A stretch of 7,358 nucleotides of DNA from Ruminococcus flavefaciens (GTDB lineage: Bacteria; Bacillota; Clostridia; Oscillospirales; Ruminococcaceae), in contig CADBAC010000043.1 of assembly GCA_902792495.1 (NCBI GenBank), positions 1-7,358 of the forward strand. Direction: 5' to 3'. Position numbers and translations under genes: made by a program. A model generated the notes under the pieces. That model had not been told where the DNA came from and searched no databases. It saw only the letters and a list, made by a program, of their open reading frames with translations. This document shows positions 1 to 5,803 of this stretch, piece after piece (within the stretch, counting starts at the first letter, position 1; each line of letters starts with the position of its first letter).

Positions 1-1492
1 ATTCCTTTGTGCTGTCATAACTGCCCGATGATTTGAGGAATATCTCAAACTCAGCGCCGCTTTCAAGGTTTTCAACGGTATTTTCATCATTATCGCTGTG
101 CTTTACTATGGATATATTACCCTTGATGACATTTTCATCAACGCTCATTTCAACAGCATTTGCTTCAACTTTGTAATTCTCAGGCTCAGCGCCTACGCTG
201 TATATTTCATCATTGAGCTGATATCCCTGAGATGGAGTCAGCTCCTGAAGGGTATAGTTTCCGCAGGGATATTCATCCGTCTTGAAATATCCGTTCTCAT
301 CGGTAGTATACTGTGCAACTCTTTCTCCGTCACGGTACAGACCATATACCGCACCTGCAAGTGAAGCATTGCCCTGAGCAGTGCCGTTTTCACTGTCTTT
401 CTTGGTGACTTCCGCAGTGAACTTCTTCAGCCTGTTTTCAAATGTCACCTCAACAGTTTCATTTGCATCAAGTGTTGTTTTCTGCTCGTCAGGGACAACG
501 TATCTCACAGGCACATCCTTCTCGCTGATAGCATAAGTAATAGGAGCATTATTGCTGTCGAATACAGGAATATCCGCAAGTATTGCTGTTCCGTCCGTAC
601 CTGTTGTCAGTGTGTATGTCTCACCGCCGCCTGTGACCGTGAACGTTCTGTCGCCATTCTGTCCGTCTTCTGATGTCTTGTTTATCCTGATAGTTCCGTT
701 TGGACTTTTCTTCACTTTATCCTGTGTGATACGGAAAGCATACATATTCATGGAAGTAGCCTTCTTACCGTCGGTACGATTGTTTATAACGCATCCCTGA
801 GAGCCGTTTGACTCGATACGCCAGTGAGTTCCGCCCTCACCGCTTCCGTCACCGACAGTTCTGTCATTAATGTATGAAGCATCAACACCGATATTCAGCA
901 GATAATCAACAACCTCCTGACGGCTGTCAAATTCACCCATATATATCCATGAGTGGTCTTCTCCTGCGAGGTTGTCAGCGATCACAACTGAGCCTGCGGT
1001 TATAGTTGAACCGTCAGCACATTCCCAGTATGGGCGCTCGGTGTAGGGGATATTTTCCTTTTCTACCTCTATCTTTGAAGATATACCGCTGTACGAAACT
1101 GTACAGTTATCATTCACCGAAAGCCAATGGGGAGTATCAACAGGAACGGGATTGTTCCAGGAAAAACCGCTTGTTGAGTAGCCAAGATGTGTCAGCGTGT
1201 AATAGATAAGGCCTGAACAGTCAACGCCCTGACTGCGTACAGTGTCCAATGACAGCGGACTATAGCTGCCCTGATAGTAGGCACCTGTATAGCCCTTAAA
1301 TCCCCATCCGTAGGGAGAACCAAGAAGTGTTGCCGCCTGAGCGATCACTTCGTCGGCAGTAGGGAAAGCCACGTTTTCTTTTGTAATATCGGCATTTGCA
1401 GCATAGCTTACTGTGTTGCCGATAACAGAAACGGCGCAGAGACTTGCTATTATCCCTGCGCCGAATTTATTTATTCTGTTTTTGATTTTCAT
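1..1492 (-). CDS. Secreted NlpC/P60-like cell-wall hydrolase with SpaA/Cna-B repeats (C-terminus cut by window edge)
   Basis: The frame is open from an ATG at 1492 to base 1, giving 497 residues with no stop. RBS AGGAG lies 7 bases before the ATG. Residues 1-31 look like a signal peptide (basic start, hydrophobic core, SYA/A cleavage site). Residues about 45-255 resemble an NlpC/P60 cysteine peptidase: VDCSGLIYY places the nucleophile at Cys92, DHSWIYMGEF gives a likely His180, and THWRI offers His223 as the third residue. Family members cut peptidoglycan stem peptides. Then come Cna-B/SpaA-like beta-sandwich repeats: about 266-355 (ends in FENRL), about 358-455 (LAGAVYGLYRDGE, then GNYTLQELTPSQGY) and a third beginning near 458. 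The C-terminus, where a sortase motif or membrane anchor would lie, is missing. It follows the ribbon-helix-helix gene by 13 bases, so it is probably in the same operon. A role in wall remodelling or surface contact during conjugation is inference. Confidence 0.8.
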   Translation of the reverse strand, partial: MKIKNRINKFGAGIIASLCAVSVIGNTVSYAANADITKENVAFPTADEVIAQAATLLGSPYGWGFKGYTGAYYQGSYSPLSLDTVRSQGVDCSGLIYYTLTHLGYSTSGFSWNNPVPVDTPHWLSVNDNCTVSYSGISSKIEVEKENIPYTERPYWECADGSTITAGSVVIADNLAGEDHSWIYMGEFDSRQEVVDYLLNIGVDASYINDRTVGDGSGEGGTHWRIESNGSQGCVINNRTDGKKATSMNMYAFRITQDKVKKSPNGTIRINKTSEDGQNGDRTFTVTGGGETYTLTTGTDGTAILADIPVFDSNNAPITYAISEKDVPVRYVVPDEQKTTLDANETVEVTFENRLKKFTAEVTKKDSENGTAQGNASLAGAVYGLYRDGERVAQYTTDENGYFKTDEYPCGNYTLQELTPSQGYQLNDEIYSVGAEPENYKVEANAVEMSVDENVIKGNISIVKHSDNDENTVENLESGAEFEIFLKSSGSYDSTKE

Positions 1493-1505
1493 GATATTAC
1501 TCCTG

Positions 1506-2120
1506 TTACATTGCCATTGATATTGTTTCTTCTTCTGTCATGTCCTCGGACTCCTCTTCATCGAGGTCTTCTTCCATATCCTCAGACTCTTCCTCATCGA
1601 GGCCGTCGTCCATGTCTTCGTCTTCGGACTCTTCCTCATCGAGGTCATCGTCCATGTCATCGTCTTCGGACTCTTCTTCATCGAGGTCATCGTCCATGTC
1701 CTCGTCTTCGGATTCTTCTTCATCGAGGTCTTCGTCCATATCCTCATCTTCTGACTCATTTTCACCGAGGTCTTCCTCTAAGTCTTCCTCCTCAGTTTTT
1801 ACCTGATCATTTCTCAGTGCCTGATCTCTGTTCAGCTCTGCTTCAACCAGACCGAGGACAAATTCCTTCTGTGTCATATTATGACGGTGAAGATAGTCCT
1901 TCAGACGCTGAAACATATCCTCGGGCATCTGAAATGCCATCGTTCTCATCGGCCCCATATTTTTCACCTCCATCGGCTGAATTTTCGGGTGCAGTTCATT
2001 ATACAGCGCCTGCGAAACGAACTCAGCCATTGTCATTCCGTTGGCTTCTATGAACTGCCTGATCTCTGCGTGTAACTCTGCATCTATCTTGACGGTGATG
2101 CCTTTCTTTTCATCTGCCAT
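1506..2120 (-). CDS. Tandem ribbon-helix-helix protein with acidic repeat tail
   Basis: 204 residues. Two ribbon-helix-helix-like modules stand in series: residues about 6-43 (GITVKIDAELHAEIRQF, then MTMAEFVSQALYNEL) and about 55-98 (RTMAFQMPEDMFQRLKDYL, then MTQKEFVLGLVEAEL). Such modules normally dimerise and put a beta ribbon into the DNA major groove; two on one chain could form an internal pseudo-dimer (inference). Residues 110-198 are almost only Asp/Glu/Ser/Met in tandem units. The start is the ATG at 2120, with GAGGAG 8 bases upstream; an in-frame GTG at 2129 overlaps that RBS and is unlikely. The start overlaps the 45-aa gene upstream by 11 bases, suggesting translational coupling. 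It may be a regulator or an accessory DNA-binding protein of the element; the target is unknown. Confidence 0.85.
   Translation of the reverse strand: MADEKKGITVKIDAELHAEIRQFIEANGMTMAEFVSQALYNELHPKIQPMEVKNMGPMRTMAFQMPEDMFQRLKDYLHRHNMTQKEFVLGLVEAELNRDQALRNDQVKTEEEDLEEDLGENESEDEDMDEDLDEEESEDEDMDDDLDEEESEDDDMDDDLDEEESEDEDMDDGLDEEESEDMEEDLDEEESEDMTEEETISMAM
1536..1775 (-). repeat. Tandem repeat coding for acidic tail (four 42-bp and two 36-bp units)
   Basis: This covers residues 116-195 of the tandem ribbon-helix-helix protein. Units of 14 residues follow the pattern [ED]DLDEEESEDEDMD and run four times; the last two units lack two acidic residues and are 12 long. The 42-base units keep very similar DNA, so they probably expanded recently by slippage or unequal crossing-over. 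The first unit (EDLGENESEDEDMD) is the most diverged. Confidence 0.9.
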
Positions 2121-2247
2121 TGCTTTCACTCCTCAAATAATTTATAATCGCATTTTCTGCGAGCTCATCCGCTGTCACTCCCAGCAATACAGCCATTTCT
2201 TCCAGCTGCTGTGCAAGGGGAGACGGGATAAATACTTCTTCTTTCAT
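2110..2247 (-). CDS. Small 45-aa ribbon-helix-helix-like protein
   Basis: A short ORF encoding 45 residues from the ATG at 2247, beginning MKEEVFIPSPLAQQLEEMAV and ending NYLRSESNGR. AGGAGG sits about 6 bases before the ATG and overlaps the stop codon of the YodL/DUF3846 gene upstream (TAG at 2257-2259). Its stop lies 11 bases inside the next gene. The pattern strand (EEVFIPS), helix (LAQQLEEMAVLLG), turn (VTADE), helix (LAENAIINYLRS) fits one Arc/MetJ-like ribbon-helix-helix unit. It resembles the modules of the downstream gene in layout, so the two may be partners or duplicates (inference). No toxin partner is visible. Confidence 0.75.
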   Translation of the reverse strand: MKEEVFIPSPLAQQLEEMAVLLGVTADELAENAIINYLRSESNGR

Positions 2248-2256
2248 TTCTGCCTC

Positions 2257-3285
2257 CTATGTCAGTGAGATATCCTCGGCCTGTTCTTCCGTTTCTTCCT
2301 GCATCCCCGCAATTTCCTCATTGGTCATGTAAATAAGCGGATATCTGAACATTTCTGTATATTCGCTTATCTGCTTATCCGTAAGTGATACTTCGATCTC
2401 CTCGCCGTATCTGTTCTCGCCATTGCCGACCACCATGAAAGTACCGTGGATTATCAGTTCTCCTGCCTTCCTGTTTGGTTCATATCCTTTCAGCAGAAAT
2501 TCCTCATCGCAGTAAATGAGTGCATTATCATCCCGTGCAAAATACACAGGCTCGATAAGGCCGCCCACAACGCTCTGCTTCGCTTGCAGTTCATCACGTA
2601 TCTCTGCGGTATACGGTTCTTTTCCGCATTCTATTATGAGAACTTTCAGAATATCGCTTCGGTCTGCCTTTTCGATATCAAAGTCTATCTTCTGAAAGCC
2701 GATCCTGTCACAGTAATAGAAGCCCTTTTTATCTCCGCTGCATATCTCAATAACATCGGATACCGAAAGGGAATGGCCATAATATCCGGGAGGATGCTTG
2801 TTATTACAGAGTGCAAAAACGCTTTCAAGGTCTGAGCAGTTAACTGTACCGCCGTATACCTGACGATATATTTCAGGTCTGATCCCGCCTTTTTTCATTG
2901 CTTCATCATAACTTCCGAATATCACTTTTTCACTATCCCTGATGTCATTAATCTGAAATATACGTATCTGCATTTTCGGAGAAGTGAAGCTTTCAAGACG
3001 TTTCTTTGCCCACTGCGGAAGCTGCTCCTTGTCAGCAACTCCCACAAAGTCATTCCTGTAAAAATAGCAGTTCTCGCCGTCTGCAAGGAATTTTCCATAA
3101 ACCTTGCTTCCGAGTTTATCGGGCTTACAGCCGAATCCGCTCATAGCATAGAAATACTGAAAATACGGCTTTCGGAAATCTTCCATAAGAGCGGACGGCT
3201 TCAGTATCAGCAGTTTTTCCGTATAATCCCTGTCATCGGGGATACAGCTGTTTTTATCAAGAAGTCCCGGTTCATTCTGCATCAT
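2257..3285 (-). CDS. YodL-like + DUF3846 two-domain protein of mobile elements
   Basis: 342 residues from the ATG at 3285 (a second ATG follows at 3282). GAGGA lies 5 bases before the first ATG and 8 before the second. The open frame extends to 3348, but that lies well inside the upstream gene without an RBS. Residues about 40-100 hold the pattern SGFGCKPDKLG...GKFLADGE...RNDFVGVA, which I know from accessory proteins of Clostridia conjugative elements. Residues about 106-202 match a YodL-like domain (IRIFQINDIRD, Y...VYGG, HSLSVSDVIE, YYCDRIGFQKI). Residues about 213-320 match DUF3846 (VGGLIEPVYFARDD, GYEPNRKAGELIIHGTFMVVG). The tail is acidic. The function of these domains is not established; they are hallmarks of Tn1549-like element cargo. 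The start overlaps the upstream gene by 14 bases. Confidence 0.8.
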   Translation of the reverse strand: MMQNEPGLLDKNSCIPDDRDYTEKLLILKPSALMEDFRKPYFQYFYAMSGFGCKPDKLGSKVYGKFLADGENCYFYRNDFVGVADKEQLPQWAKKRLESFTSPKMQIRIFQINDIRDSEKVIFGSYDEAMKKGGIRPEIYRQVYGGTVNCSDLESVFALCNNKHPPGYYGHSLSVSDVIEICSGDKKGFYYCDRIGFQKIDFDIEKADRSDILKVLIIECGKEPYTAEIRDELQAKQSVVGGLIEPVYFARDDNALIYCDEEFLLKGYEPNRKAGELIIHGTFMVVGNGENRYGEEIEVSLTDKQISEYTEMFRYPLIYMTNEEIAGMQEETEEQAEDISLT

Positions 3286-3538
3286 CAAAGTCCTCATATG
3301 GTCTGTTGTAATCATCAAGGGGACAGCTTCCGCATTCATGGCGTTCACAGATATCCATTATCATATCTGTGGGAAGTTCAGTCGTTCCTGCTTCAGTCCT
3401 GATAACATCGGCGGAAATATTATCCTTTCCTACAGTAACGAAGATAACATTATCGGTATCGTTTTCACGGTAAGCGCCTTTCAGGATAACATTTCCGCTG
3501 TCGTCAACATATCCCATTGCATAGATCATTTTATTCAT
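3272..3538 (-). CDS. Hypothetical 88-aa protein with C-terminal Cys cluster
   Basis: I do not recognise this protein. The start is the ATG at 3538, 8 bases inside the end of the dam-like gene, with AGGAAGG about 8 bases upstream; the longer open frame to 3652 lies inside dam and has no RBS. The N-terminal half looks like a small beta-rich fold (MIYAMGYVDDSGNVILKGAY, then NVIFVTVG). Near the end is CERHECGSC (Cys64, His67, Cys69, Cys72), which could bind a metal, followed by an acidic end, DFDDAE. It overlaps the YodL/DUF3846 gene downstream by 14 bases, so it is clearly part of the same operon. Function unknown. Confidence 0.75.
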   Translation of the reverse strand: MNKMIYAMGYVDDSGNVILKGAYRENDTDNVIFVTVGKDNISADVIRTEAGTTELPTDMIMDICERHECGSCPLDDYNRPYEDFDDAE

Positions 3539-4373
3539 AATAATTTCCTTCCTCGTCATCGTCAAGAAATGACAGCTGACGGTCTGAGTTTCGTCTTTCG
3601 GATGTATCATAGTTGCTGATAAACAGTTCATGATATTCAGCGCCGTTTTCATATCTCAGCGCAAGATTGTTTGCTCTTGTTATTTCCTCGATGTAGATAC
3701 CGGGGACATCCCACAGCTTTCTTATCTCAGGGCAGTCGTTGTATGAAACAAGGAACTTCCCCTCGCATTCAAGCAGTGTATCTCTCAGTCTTTCATGGTC
3801 TTTCCTTGAAAAGTCCACATCATTGTAAAAGCTTTCAGTCGAGTAATATGGCGGATCACAGTAGAAAAAGCTTTCGGGTCTGTCGTACAGCTTTATCAGC
3901 TCCTCAAAATCCCTGTTTTCCACAGCCACGCTCTGAAGCCTTGCTGCTGCCCTTTCGATAAGCGGAAATTTACTCCACATGGGTTCAGGTCTGCAGCAAT
4001 ACTGATCTGTTTTATGGCCGTAGCTGAAATGAATGAGATAGTAGAACTTAGCTGCTCTGTCATAGTCGTGGAACTTCCCGAATATTCCGCTTTTGCGCTG
4101 CTTAACTATCCTGCGGAAATCATCACGGGCATTTATCATATATTTCAGATAGTGTATGAGTTTTCCCGGATTCTTCCTGACGCACCTGTAAAGGTTTACA
4201 AGATTGCCGTTGGCATCATTGAACACCTCGAACTTCTCAGGCGTCTTATGGAACAATACCCAGCCTGCACCTCCGAAAACTTCAATATACCGCCCGTAGT
4301 CAAGCGGAAAACGTATCAGTATATCATCACGGAGAGATTTCTTCCCTCCGATCCATGACATGAAACTATTCAT
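3531..4373 (-). CDS. dam: Dam-like (D12 class) DNA N6-adenine methyltransferase
   Basis: 280 residues. It transfers a methyl group from S-adenosylmethionine to N6 of adenine in DNA. Visible motifs are motif X/AdoMet binding at about 6-14 (SWIGGKKSL), motif I at about 30-43 (IEVFGGAGWVLFHK), an NDANGNLVNLY stretch at 52-62 that fits the region after motif I, and the catalytic DPPY at 173-176 (FFYCDPPYYSTE). The order X-I-IV is that of the alpha group, and the length fits the Dam/D12 family (about 260-290). GATC is the usual target in this family but is inferred here. No restriction endonuclease is next to it, so it is an orphan methylase, which in conjugative elements probably protects DNA from host restriction or serves regulation. 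GGAG lies 4 bases before the ATG. A possible attenuator lies directly upstream. Confidence 0.93.
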   Translation of the reverse strand: MNSFMSWIGGKKSLRDDILIRFPLDYGRYIEVFGGAGWVLFHKTPEKFEVFNDANGNLVNLYRCVRKNPGKLIHYLKYMINARDDFRRIVKQRKSGIFGKFHDYDRAAKFYYLIHFSYGHKTDQYCCRPEPMWSKFPLIERAAARLQSVAVENRDFEELIKLYDRPESFFYCDPPYYSTESFYNDVDFSRKDHERLRDTLLECEGKFLVSYNDCPEIRKLWDVPGIYIEEITRANNLALRYENGAEYHELFISNYDTSERRNSDRQLSFLDDDEEGNYYE

Positions 4374-4409
4374 ACATCTCCTTCCCGCCGCAGTCTGATG
4401 TTACAGATC

Positions 4410-4456
4410 GCCGGGAACAGAAAAAGCCGCCTGCATGGAACATTTCTGTTCCCGGC
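4410..4456 (-). promoter_or_regulatory. 14-bp hairpin that competes with the terminator; putative attenuator upstream of dam
   Basis: A perfect 14-base inverted repeat joins 4443-4456 with 4410-4423 (minus strand GCCGGGAACAGAAA and TTTCTGTTCCCGGC, loop 19 bases). Its right arm is also the strand used by the terminator's inner hairpin, and its left arm takes up the terminator's T-run. The two folds therefore compete: one gives a terminator, the other a hairpin that would relieve it. It sits 37 bases upstream of the dam start. A GATC site (4406-4409) adjoins the stem. A regulatory role is inferred. Confidence 0.5.
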
Positions 4457-4465
4457 AAGCGGCTT
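4421..4465 (-). terminator. Rho-independent terminator after the 65-aa gene
   Basis: On the minus strand AAGCCGC (4465-4459) pairs with GCGGCTT (4430-4424), and the stem runs straight into five T (4425-4421). Inside the loop GGAACA-GAAA-TGTTCC forms a second 6-bp hairpin with a GAAA tetraloop. The stem begins on the last two bases of the stop codon of the 65-aa gene. The plus-strand reading lacks a good T-run after the stem, so it acts in the minus direction. Confidence 0.75.
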
Positions 4466-4661
4466 AAAAATTATTTTTCTTTGCCTGAAAACAGGCCAGT
4501 ATCAGTCCTTTCTTAGTGGTATAGTCCGCCGCATTGTCAACGGCAGTGCAAAGTTCGCAGTAGGTTCTGTGAGGCAGATATTTCTTAGCGTTTTTCAGCA
4601 TTGAAGAAATATCACCTTTCAGTTTTACGCTTGCTTGTCTTTGTTTTTTCGATGTGTGCAT
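4464..4661 (-). CDS. Hypothetical 65-aa basic protein
   Basis: 65 residues beginning MHTSKKQRQASVKLKGD and ending CFQAKKNNF. The start is the ATG at 4661, with a strong AAAGGAGG 4 bases upstream. The frame stays open upstream to 4934 but passes through the palindromic element without an RBS, so the shorter form is preferred. It is Lys/Arg rich with a probably helical core (ISSMLKNAKKYLP, HRTYCELCTAVDNAADYTTKKGLILACF) and has two cysteines four residues apart (ELC context) plus one near the end. No family recognised; a small nucleic-acid-binding protein is possible from the charge alone. It is followed at once by a terminator whose stem begins in the stop codon. Confidence 0.65.
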   Translation of the reverse strand: MHTSKKQRQASVKLKGDISSMLKNAKKYLPHRTYCELCTAVDNAADYTTKKGLILACFQAKKNNF

Positions 4662-4684
4662 ACAGCCTCCTTTCTCAAAGAGTA

Positions 4685-4699
4685 TCAGGACGTATCCAT
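4685..4699 (-). other. Possible four-codon leader ORF before the 65-aa gene
   Basis: A minimal ORF (Met-Asp-Thr-Ser-stop) has AGGGAGG (4714-4708) exactly 8 bases before its ATG. This is as good a ribosome site as those of the real genes, and nothing else in the leader explains it. The stop lies 23 bases before the 65-aa start. It may be a leader peptide or a decayed gene start; the case is weak. Confidence 0.3.
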
Positions 4700-4769
4700 A
4701 TTTAATTCCTCCCTTTTCGCTCTGATATCGCTTTTCAGCTGAGCCGTCGCTGGTTTTGAAATCTACATG

Positions 4770-4929
4770 ATTGCTCCGCCAACTAACTCTTGAATTTTCT
4801 TGCTTGTCCTGACAGTGAAATACTGCGTCAGAAAGTCTTGAAATGCAACAGCATTCCTGCGGCTTTCTTCCTTGTCTTTCTCTGTCAGTCCGTCGCAATA
4901 TTTCTTCAAGAGTTAATTGGCGGAGCAAT
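4770..4929. mobile_element. 160-bp palindromic element (MITE-like or structured RNA)
   Basis: The ends are 25-base inverted repeats, 4770-4794 (ATTGCTCCGCCAACTAACTC...) and 4905-4929, differing at one base that still allows a G-U pair. Further in, CTGACAG (4809-4815) pairs with CTGTCAG (4882-4888), and AATGC-AACA-GCATT (4842-4855) forms the tip. All three are centred within one base of 4849, so the whole stretch folds into one long imperfect hairpin. ACAT occurs at 4765-4768 and 4931-4934, just outside the ends, and could be a 4-bp target duplication with one extra base at each end. It carries no convincing gene and lies between two genes of the operon. A MITE is favoured, but a structured regulatory RNA is also possible. 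Confidence 0.55.
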
Positions 4930-4931
4930 AA

Positions 4932-4952
4932 CATCAGTGTTTATAACTGATG
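4932..4952 (-). terminator. Weak hairpin at the end of the LPD28 gene
   Basis: CATCAGT (4932-4938) and ACTGATG (4946-4952) form a 7-bp stem with a 7-base loop that contains the TAA stop of the LPD28 gene. On the minus strand it is followed only by TTATT, so it is a poor terminator and may instead be an RNA-stabilising hairpin. Confidence 0.3.
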
Positions 4953-5537
4953 GGATAAGCTATTTTCTTCGGAATCTGCATACAATTCTTCTTCCGTGCA
5001 TGGCTCAATGTATTCCGTTATAATGCCGAGTGCTTCATCATAGCTGTGAGATGAAGTAACACGCTCATACATCTCTTTTGCTTCATCAGCCTTGTCATTG
5101 CTTTTCAGAGTTTTTGAAGCGATACCGAGAATATTGTAGATATTCCCGTTTGCTCCGATAATCGGACACATTGGCTTTTCTTTCATTGACATCATCTCCA
5201 TTTCTTCCGACTGTTCCTCAGAATAGTCGGTATTCATGTATTCTTCAAGCGTTGCTGTATCGCCTGTGTAGCTGTAGTCATTCTCATCAACGAATCGGCT
5301 GTGCCAATAATCGTCCATTTCAATTTGTTCCTTGCAGATTATCGTTCCCCAGTGATTTACCATCACAGAAGGCTTTATTTCACATATTTCGCCTGTGCAG
5401 TCATCATCGTGTCTTACATCATATGCATACAGGCCCTCGGGTACGGTACTGCGGTCAACTCTCATATTCGTGAACAGCACTGTCTGACCAAGCATTTCCA
5501 TGAGCTCATAATTTTCTTCTTTCGCATTTATACTCAT
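4941..5537 (-). CDS. LPD28-domain protein of mobile elements
   Basis: 198 residues. Residues about 10-70 match the LPD28 (large polyvalent protein-associated) pattern: YELMEMLGQTVLFTNMRVDR, then TVPEGLYAYDVR, then VMVNHWGTII. Residues about 122-180 form a second conserved block seen in Clostridia element proteins (CPIIGANGNIYNILGIASKT, ending SYDEALGIITEYI), likely helical. The linker (100-120) is rich in Glu and Met. LPD28 domains occur in large multidomain proteins of phages and conjugative elements; their activity is unknown. The start ATG shares ATGA with the stop of the DUF4314 gene upstream, the classic sign of translational coupling. This explains the poor RBS (GGAG about 11 bases away). 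It is the last gene of the first packed cluster. Confidence 0.8.
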   Translation of the reverse strand: MSINAKEENYELMEMLGQTVLFTNMRVDRSTVPEGLYAYDVRHDDDCTGEICEIKPSVMVNHWGTIICKEQIEMDDYWHSRFVDENDYSYTGDTATLEEYMNTDYSEEQSEEMEMMSMKEKPMCPIIGANGNIYNILGIASKTLKSNDKADEAKEMYERVTSSHSYDEALGIITEYIEPCTEEELYADSEENSLSHQL

Positions 5538-5803
5538 AACTGCGATATCTCCATTTCAGCTTCTTCCGATTCATCGATGCTTTCTTCCTGAGATATTACA
5601 TGGAAGCTGTCATGCTCTATTATCAGGGACAGACTTCTTCCGTTGTCCCATTTCATGACCGCCTGTCCACAATCATCAATATCTATTATTGTTCCTTTAG
5701 TACCTGCAAGTATCGGCTGTGGATCGTCCATATCCTTGTCAAGCTGAATCCTTGTGCCTGACGGATATCGTCTGCGGTAATACTCCGCTGTTTTATCATT
5801 CAA
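5534..5803 (-). CDS. DUF4314 protein, TTG start
   Basis: 89 residues from a TTG at 5803. The match to DUF4314 is clear: YPSGTRIQLDKDMDDPQPIL, then GTKGTIIDIDDCGQAVMKWD, then NGRSLSLIIEHDSF. The small beta-barrel-like pattern suggests a binding rather than a catalytic role; function is not established. The acidic C-terminus (EESIDESEEAEMEISQL) is shared in character with neighbouring products. The open frame continues to a GTG at 5812, but that GTG touches the ribosome site, whereas TTG lies 8 bases after GGGAGG. It overlaps the upstream gene by 8 bases and the downstream one by 4. DUF4314 genes are common in Tn1549-like elements. Confidence 0.85.
   Translation of the reverse strand: MNDKTAEYYRRRYPSGTRIQLDKDMDDPQPILAGTKGTIIDIDDCGQAVMKWDNGRSLSLIIEHDSFHVISQEESIDESEEAEMEISQL

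Noticed and set aside
98..800. Plus-strand ORFs in the left part with membrane-like residues
   Set aside because: They are antisense to the Cna-B repeats of the secreted protein, whose frame is open over 497 codons.
1536..1775. Regular repeats that could suggest a CRISPR array
   Set aside because: Units are contiguous, in frame and without spacers; they encode an acidic protein tail.
1511..2053. Long plus-strand ORFs opposite the acidic protein (His/Pro/Arg-rich and Ser-rich frames)
   Set aside because: They mirror the 42-bp acidic repeat on the other strand, have no RBS, and the minus-strand frame has clear ribbon-helix-helix modules.
3286..3348. Longer start of the YodL/DUF3846 gene
   Set aside because: It would lie inside the 88-aa gene with no RBS; GAGGA precedes the ATG pair at 3285/3282.
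3539..3652. Longer start of the 88-aa gene
   Set aside because: It lies within the dam-like coding sequence and lacks an RBS, while AGGAAGG precedes the ATG at 3538.
4410..4465. True H-type pseudoknot from the interleaved arms
   Set aside because: Loop lengths (0, 12 and 2 bases) do not suit a 14-bp plus 7-bp pseudoknot; alternative exclusive folds are more likely.
4662..4934. N-terminal extension of the 65-aa protein through the palindromic element
   Set aside because: Composition is unlike a protein domain, there is no RBS, and a strong AGGAGG sits just before the ATG at 4661.
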